Shown piece after piece: positions 7,836-11,381 of a stretch of 11,381 nt of DNA. A program made the position numbers and the translations under genes. Positions within the stretch are counted from its first letter, which is position 1, and each line of letters opens with the position of its first letter. The stretch is from JADFSZ01 sp022560555 [NCBI: PVC group bacterium] (lineage in GTDB: Bacteria; GCA-001730085; JADFSZ01): contig JADFSZ010000039.1 of the NCBI GenBank assembly GCA_022560555.1, positions 1 to 11,381 on the forward strand, written 5' to 3'. The notes under the pieces are model-generated. The model saw only the letters and a program-made list of their open reading frames with translations, was not told the DNA's origin and did not search any database.

Positions 7836-7865
7836 ATCTTATTCAAGGCTGGCCTCTTTTGTCAA
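7836..7865 (-). promoter_or_regulatory. Candidate sigma-70 promoter P2 for the mscS-otsA run
   Basis: On the minus strand a perfect TTGACA (7865-7860) is separated by 18 bases from TAAGAT (7841-7836, four of six consensus positions). Transcription would begin near 7829, leaving a leader of about 30 bases before the channel ATG. It is downstream of P1, and the two could serve different conditions. Confidence 0.45.
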
Positions 7866-7875
7866 TCGGAAATCT

Positions 7876-7903
7876 ATTATATCACAAGCTCCCTTGGTCT
7901 CAA
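7876..7903 (-). promoter_or_regulatory. Candidate sigma-70 promoter P1 for the mscS-otsA run, extended -10 type
   Basis: On the minus strand TTGAGA (7903-7898) is followed after 16 bases by a perfect TATAAT (7881-7876). TGA directly precedes it, giving an extended -10. This is the best promoter match in the window. Transcription would begin near 7869, about 70 bases before the channel ATG. The rest of the 206-bp gap (7797-8002) shows no clear gene or classic terminator. Confidence 0.6.
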
Positions 7904-8002
7904 AGAAGCCCCCTTTTCAATGAAAATGTTTTTTCAATAAAACAACTTAGAGCAAGACATGATACATGAAATTCCGCCAAAGGAACATGCTCGGAATGAC
8001 AC

Positions 8003-10084
8003 CTACTGATAGTCTCTTCTTAGTTTCAGAGTCGCCGTAAGATTCTGCCGGGCCTTTGAATAATTTATGTCGATTTCAAGTGCATTCTCGAACTGATCAA
8101 TCGCCGCGTCAAAAAGCCCCATCCGGACATAAAGATTCCCCAAATTATTAAGAACTTGGGGTTGAGCTGGATTCAGATTGATCAAATAGCGATATTGTTC
8201 TAGTGCATCTCCAAACTGTTCCGTTAAAGTGAGAGAATCGGCTAAGCCGAGCCGAGCCGTGAAATGAGCGGGGTCAAGACCAAGAGCCTTTCGAAAATAC
8301 TTAATCGCGCTTAGATAATCTTTTTCCAAAATCATTGCCGTCGCGAGACCCATAAAAGCCCCTGGAGTTGGATCAATCTCAATAGCACGTAAATAGTGAA
8401 AGACACCTTCTCGTGACTTTCCGAATCGCAACAAACTTGCGCCATAATTCACGTGACAAAGAGCATTATTAGGATCAAGCAAAATGGCTTTTTCGTAATA
8501 ATCAAATCCCTTTTCGAATTCTCCCAATGTGATCCACGCATTGCCCAAACTTGTTAAAATATTTGCGTCATTTTTTTGATGTTGGTAGGCCGATTCATAA
8601 TACTGTAAAGCTTGATCATATTGACCCGCTTGCATCATGACATTTCCTAGATGCACATATGTTTCGGGATGATCAGGGATCAGTTCGAAAACTTTTTGAT
8701 AGTATTCGACCGCTCGTTCGGCATCCCCTTTGCGCATAAGGAGATTCCCCATATTGGTCAATGCTCTCGGATATTCGGGCTTTAGACGGAGAGCCTGAAG
8801 ATAATTCTTTTCGGCTTCTTGATTATTACCTTCTTCAAGGTAAACAAGCCCGAGACTATTGTACGCCATCCAGGATTTTGGATTTTTATCTATTGTGTCC
8901 GCCCATAAGGTCTTTTCGCTTTTGTAAATTTGGGATTGTTGAAATGTCAACAGGCTCAACACCACAACAGATAACCCCATGAACCCATAGACCCAAACAC
9001 GAGACTCCTTATATTTCATAATGATGGTCTCAATAAAGTACACGACCAAGACCACCGCTCCAATCATCGCAAAGTACTGCCAATGATCAGCCACGAATGA
9101 AAACCTCATAAAATAAATATTCACAAAACCTAAAACGGGAAGAATCATAATGAAAAAGTACCCAAACCCGCACAGCATGGGGCGCCCCCAAGAGCGGCGT
9201 TTTCTCCACAAAAAGATTCCTCCGATCAGCATGGAAAGGATCGGGATATACGATATCAATCGACTTGAATCAATATTCCATCTAGGATAAATAAAAATCA
9301 AATCGGAAGGCCATACCAGCTTATAAAGATAAAACCAAAAAGCCCAGCCCGCTCCCAGAGCCCGCGTCAACAGGGAATCCGTTCGGATAATGGCTTCGCC
9401 TATCGCGCGATGGTGCTGAAACCAGATAGTAATGAAGCCAAAAACAAGGGAGACCAAAAAGAAAGGAACGAGTCTCAATATCTGCTTAAATTTTATATTT
9501 CCGTTTTGAAAGTAAAAATAAAATCCCAGCAAAATCGGGACTCCAACCACAGCCGTCTTGCAAAGAAGAGCCATAACAAAGAAAAGAAGAGACCAATAAT
9601 ATTTTTTTGAATCATGTCTTTTATCCCATTTCACAAAACAGGTAAGACTTAAAAGATAAAAAACCATCGTGAGCGTGTTTTTTCGCTCCGTGATCCATGC
9701 TACCGATTCAACATTTACGGGATGAACGGCAAAGATGAGGGCCGCAAACCACGCCCCTTTAAAATTGAGAAGCAAAAGCAGTTGCCATAAAATATATACG
9801 CTCAAAAGATGCAGAATAATGTTGGTAATATGATATCCCGTCGCGTTAAGACCCCACAACCTCCATTCAAACCAAAGTGATGTTGAGACAAGAGGAAAAT
9901 AATCGGGCGCTTCGGTGGAGGTCCAAAATTTGATCAGGCCATCGGAACGATGGATCAGGGAATTCTGGTAAAGAAACGTATCGTCGTTCCATATGAATCC
10001 CGACGACATCGCGGGAAAATAAACGGCTATGACAAGAAGTATGATGAAGAGAAACTTAATTGGATCAGGAATGTTACGGATCAT
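8003..10084 (-). CDS. Multi-pass membrane GT-C / TMTC-like protein with C-terminal TPR repeats
   Basis: This 693-residue protein has two halves. Residues 1-385 are a polytopic membrane region of roughly ten hydrophobic segments. It begins with a helix (10-28) followed by an extracytoplasmic loop holding an acidic pair (WNDDTFLYQN, 32-41; D34 and D35), the position of the catalytic acid in GT-C enzymes. FAVHPVNVESVAWITERKNTL (118-138) and ADHWQYFAMIG (332-342) resemble segments of TMTC O-mannosyltransferases and their bacterial relatives. Residues 404-690 form about eight 34-residue TPR repeats with the usual W/Y-LG-Y-A-P spacing (for example NSLGLVYLEEGN, ALRLKP). These proteins are thought to glycosylate other proteins or assemble envelope complexes; activity here is unproven. 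AAGGTG five bases before the ATG serves as ribosome binding site. The gene starts 43 bp after a tRNA gene, and a TPR scaffold without transferase activity is the alternative. Confidence 0.78.
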   Translation of the reverse strand: MIRNIPDPIKFLFIILLVIAVYFPAMSSGFIWNDDTFLYQNSLIHRSDGLIKFWTSTEAPDYFPLVSTSLWFEWRLWGLNATGYHITNIILHLLSVYILWQLLLLLNFKGAWFAALIFAVHPVNVESVAWITERKNTLTMVFYLLSLTCFVKWDKRHDSKKYYWSLLFFVMALLCKTAVVGVPILLGFYFYFQNGNIKFKQILRLVPFFLVSLVFGFITIWFQHHRAIGEAIIRTDSLLTRALGAGWAFWFYLYKLVWPSDLIFIYPRWNIDSSRLISYIPILSMLIGGIFLWRKRRSWGRPMLCGFGYFFIMILPVLGFVNIYFMRFSFVADHWQYFAMIGAVVLVVYFIETIIMKYKESRVWVYGFMGLSVVVLSLLTFQQSQIYKSEKTLWADTIDKNPKSWMAYNSLGLVYLEEGNNQEAEKNYLQALRLKPEYPRALTNMGNLLMRKGDAERAVEYYQKVFELIPDHPETYVHLGNVMMQAGQYDQALQYYESAYQHQKNDANILTSLGNAWITLGEFEKGFDYYEKAILLDPNNALCHVNYGASLLRFGKSREGVFHYLRAIEIDPTPGAFMGLATAMILEKDYLSAIKYFRKALGLDPAHFTARLGLADSLTLTEQFGDALEQYRYLINLNPAQPQVLNNLGNLYVRMGLFDAAIDQFENALEIDINYSKARQNLTATLKLRRDYQ

Positions 10085-10127
10085 AGGTACACCTTAATAC
10101 ACCCACAAAATTTCAGGGCAAGAAAAA

Positions 10128-10201
10128 TGGCGGCGCAGGGATTCGAACCCCGGACACGAGGATTATGATTCCTCTGCTCTAACCAACTGAGCTACGCCGC
10201 C
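10128..10201 (-). tRNA. tRNA with CAU anticodon, probably elongator tRNA-Met
   Basis: The minus strand folds as a complete 74-nt cloverleaf. The acceptor stem GGCGGCG pairs with CGCCGCC, the D arm is GCTC/GAGC with a GG-containing 9-base loop, and the anticodon stem GAGGA/TCCTC encloses loop ATCATAA (anticodon CAT). The variable loop has 5 bases, and the T arm CGGGG/CCCTG encloses TTCGAAT. The discriminator base is A and CCA is not encoded. A paired G1-C72 and the absence of the three G-C pairs in the anticodon stem exclude the initiator type. A tRNA-Ile carrying lysidine at position 34 also has a CAT gene anticodon and cannot be fully excluded, but the acceptor stem favours elongator Met. 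A short T-run follows the 3' end. Confidence 0.95.
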
Positions 10202-10238
10202 AAAACCATAGATTTCGAAATTTGTATATTCTATTAAA

Positions 10239-10311
10239 AGAGATTTGATTTCCTGCTCTAATGCCGAATGAGGCTTTCCTTCGAAGAATCCCTTCGGCAA
10301 GCTACGCCGCC
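10239..10311 (-). pseudogene. Decayed tRNA-Met-like copy with hairpin in place of the D-loop
   Basis: On the same strand and just upstream of the intact tRNA, parts of that tRNA recur in the same order. The first 12 bases (GGCGGCGTAGCT) are at 10311-10300. TTAGAGCAG from the D stem is at 10261-10253. A degenerate anticodon-arm-like stretch (GAAATCAAATC) follows. Between the two exact blocks the intact gene has 7 bases and the copy has 38. No 3' acceptor strand follows, so it cannot be a working tRNA by itself. It looks like a partial duplication followed by insertion and decay. Confidence 0.55.
10262..10299. repeat. 38-bp hairpin element bounded by 7-bp inverted repeats
   Basis: TGCCGAA (10262-10268) and TTCGGCA (10293-10299) are perfect inverted repeats at the exact ends of the segment that separates the two tRNA-like blocks. 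An 8-bp palindrome, CTTCGAAG, sits near the middle, so the element can fold as a long imperfect hairpin. It resembles REP-type or small non-autonomous elements in layout. No U-run follows on either strand at the right distance for a terminator. Confidence 0.5.
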
Positions 10312-10326
10312 GCAAGACTTTTTTAT

Positions 10327-10974
10327 CTATGAATCTTCTTCTATCGAATCTGCTTGATCGGCACGTGCAAGATCACCCTTTTGAACAGGAAATACATCCC
10401 CAAAAATTTTAAAAAGGACCAACTGAACATAAAAGTGGATACCCGACAAAAGAATCCAGCTAAAAGGATCTCTACGAAGCTGCCATTGCCTGAGAAATAC
10501 ATACATAAAAGTCCCAAAACCAAGCACAATAAAAAAAACAATGACGTACTCTTGAAAAACGCTTTTAATTCTCTGAATGATCTGTTTGAAATCAAAAGCA
10601 TCCTTAAAACGATATTGGAGAACGAAATTCCCGATACTCATCGGAAGCAAAAAACACATCCCGATGATAATTAATCCGGCAATGGTCGTCCATGTAGGAA
10701 AAAGCCAGCTTAACACAGTTCCTGGAACAATAATGTAGCAGCAAACAACGGCAAATATCATAACTCCATGCTTCAAAAAAAGAATCCAATCATCCCATTC
10801 CGGCAGCGACTCTTCACTTTTTTGAATACGGTTTCTATAAATTTTGGCCACATAACCTGTAGCGGCAAAATTTAAAAAAGGAACAGCATTCACAAGCCAG
10901 CCAATTAAAAATTTCTTCCACCAGCGTTCATCGGAAAATGGGTATGTAAGTGATTCGATGAAACGTAAGCTCAT
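10327..10974 (-). CDS. DUF4013 family integral membrane protein
   Basis: This 215-residue membrane protein contains the DUF4013 hallmark: GYVAKIYRNRI (40-50) followed by LPEWDDW (57-63) after the first hydrophobic segment (about 22-40). Further membrane segments lie near 69-90, 95-118, 143-161 and 172-192, and the tail is acidic. The family is widespread in bacteria and archaea and has no established function. The start is set by AAGGAG (10981-10986), six bases before the ATG at 10974. An in-frame TTG at 11025 would add 17 residues but lies upstream of that site and close to the promoter, so it was rejected. The gene is divergent from rpoN and appears to be transcribed alone or with the tRNA region downstream of it. 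The family assignment is firm; a role cannot be inferred. Confidence 0.85.
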   Translation of the reverse strand: MSLRFIESLTYPFSDERWWKKFLIGWLVNAVPFLNFAATGYVAKIYRNRIQKSEESLPEWDDWILFLKHGVMIFAVVCCYIIVPGTVLSWLFPTWTTIAGLIIIGMCFLLPMSIGNFVLQYRFKDAFDFKQIIQRIKSVFQEYVIVFFIVLGFGTFMYVFLRQWQLRRDPFSWILLSGIHFYVQLVLFKIFGDVFPVQKGDLARADQADSIEEDS

Positions 10975-10980
10975 GGAATT

Positions 10981-10986
10981 CTCCTT
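10981..10986 (-). promoter_or_regulatory. Ribosome binding site that fixes the DUF4013 start
   Basis: AAGGAG on the minus strand ends six bases before the ATG at 10974. It is the strongest such site in this region and excludes the longer TTG start at 11025. Confidence 0.75.
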
Positions 10987-11011
10987 CTTTGCGACGTTTA
11001 AGAAAGCATTT

Positions 11012-11041
11012 AGTGTATCACACAAGAAGAATTTTTGTCAA
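11012..11041 (-). promoter_or_regulatory. Sigma-70 promoter of the DUF4013 gene, extended -10
   Basis: On the minus strand a perfect TTGACA (11041-11036) is followed after 18 bases by TACACT (11017-11012), with TGA directly before it (extended -10). Transcription would begin near 11005, about 30 bases before the ATG at 10974. A small dyad, GTGT-ATC-ACAC, overlaps the -10 and could be an operator half-site or chance. Confidence 0.6.
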
Positions 11042-11090
11042 CCGTAATTTCATAAAGCACTTGCATCAAATCCTGCTCCAAGAAATAACC

Positions 11091-11120
11091 TTGACAGATA
11101 CCCCGCTTCATCTGTATTCT
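11091..11120 (+). promoter_or_regulatory. Sigma-70 promoter of rpoN
   Basis: A perfect TTGACA (11091-11096) is followed after 18 bases by TATTCT (11115-11120, four of six positions). Transcription would begin near 11127, about 50 bases before the rpoN ATG. A better -10 match, TATAAG (11120-11125), is too far from this -35 at 23 bases. Confidence 0.5.
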
Positions 11121-11175
11121 ATAAGGGCTTCTTCTTTTTGGCATAAAATTTTAAAATTGTTCATAGGAAGACATC

Positions 11176-11381
11176 ATGCCCCTCGAAATGAGGCTTGTTC
11201 AAAAGCAAACGCAGAAACTTATTCTCAGCCCGCAGATGCAGCAAGCCATCTATCTGCTTCAACTCCCTCTCATGGAACTCAAATCCCTCGTCGAACAGGA
11301 GATGGTCGAAAATCCCGTGCTTGAAGAAACAAAGGGGGAAGAACAAAAAGACCAAGACACTGAAAGCGAAGAGAACAATAA
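11176..11381 (+). CDS. rpoN: RNA polymerase sigma-54 factor, N-terminal part (partial, cut by window edge)
   Basis: The frame opens at ATG 11176 and stays open through the window end (68 codons). AGGAAG five bases upstream is a good ribosome binding site. The visible residues are sigma-54 region I: LVQKQTQKLILSPQMQQAI (7-25), then YLLQLPLMELKSLVEQEMVENPVLEE (26-51). This glutamine- and leucine-rich block contacts activator ATPases and keeps the holoenzyme inactive until remodelled. It is followed by the start of acidic region II (EEQKDQDTESEENN). Sigma-54 directs transcription from -24/-12 promoters and needs enhancer-binding activators. The core-binding, HTH and RpoN-box domains would lie beyond the window. 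The usual proteobacterial upstream neighbour lptB is absent; a divergent DUF4013 gene sits there instead. Confidence 0.93.
   Translation, partial: MPLEMRLVQKQTQKLILSPQMQQAIYLLQLPLMELKSLVEQEMVENPVLEETKGEEQKDQDTESEENN

Larger units (their letters stand above)
10190..10311. repeat. 12-bp direct repeat of the tRNA 5' end
   Basis: AGCTACGCCGCC (plus strand) occurs at 10190-10201, the 5' end of the tRNA gene, and again at 10300-10311. A second collinear direct repeat, CTGCTCTAA, is at 10174-10182 and 10253-10261. Together they define the duplicated tRNA segment. They could be a duplication scar or an old integration junction, though integrases usually duplicate the 3' part of a tRNA. Confidence 0.7.

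Noticed and set aside
7971-7997. ATTCCG/CGGAAT inverted repeat downstream of the TPR gene as a terminator
   Set aside because: The stem is only 6 bp around a 15-base loop and no U-run follows, so it does not meet the pattern of an intrinsic terminator.
10989-11324. Plus-strand open frame overlapping the start of rpoN
   Set aside because: It runs through the divergent promoters and through rpoN in another frame; the sigma-54 region I match fixes the true frame.
1-11381. CRISPR array, insertion sequence, phage genes or a toxin-antitoxin pair
   Set aside because: No regularly spaced repeats, transposase motifs, phage proteins or paired small genes were found on either strand.

Overview
The window looks like a chromosomal segment from a Gram-negative-type, fairly AT-rich bacterium. 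The gene mix (sigma-54, DUF4013, a TMTC-like GT-C/TPR membrane protein, a TreT-like glycosyltransferase beside OtsAB) would suit an uncultured candidate-phylum lineage such as Omnitrophota. That is a guess from gene content, as no phylogenetic marker is complete here. Everything except rpoN at the right edge is on the minus strand.

Region by region, in minus-strand transcription order. (a) 10.97-11.18 kb is a divergent control region: rpoN (sigma-54, cut by the window end) reads right, and a DUF4013 membrane protein (10327-10974) reads left. Each has a sigma-70-like promoter. (b) 10.13-10.31 kb holds an intact CAU tRNA (elongator tRNA-Met). Just upstream of it is a decayed tRNA-like copy whose D-loop is replaced by a 38-bp hairpin. 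(c) 8003-10084 encodes a multi-membrane-pass protein with about eight TPR repeats, resembling bacterial relatives of TMTC/GT-C glycosyltransferases. (d) A 206-bp gap carries tandem promoters facing left. (e) 7796 down to position 1 is a tightly packed seven-gene run: MscS-type channel, otsA, otsB, a TreT-like trehalose synthase/phosphorylase-type GT4 enzyme, a UGM-like flavoprotein, a PIG-L-type deacetylase, and the membrane domain of an ABC exporter (cut by the left window edge).

The first four genes of that run form a coherent osmotic-stress set. OtsA and OtsB would make trehalose through trehalose-6-phosphate. The GT4 enzyme could make it in one step from NDP-glucose plus glucose, or run in reverse. 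The MscS channel would relieve pressure on down-shock. The last three genes look like glycan modification and export. Their close spacing (gaps of 6-43 bp and two ATGA/GTGA-type overlaps) and the lack of any clear terminator suggest a single transcript, but whether trehalose feeds the glycan part is only inference.

The most unusual features are the tRNA-like duplicate with a hairpin bounded by perfect 7-bp inverted repeats, and the stacking of two trehalose-forming routes plus a mechanosensitive channel and a glycan-export module in one apparent operon.
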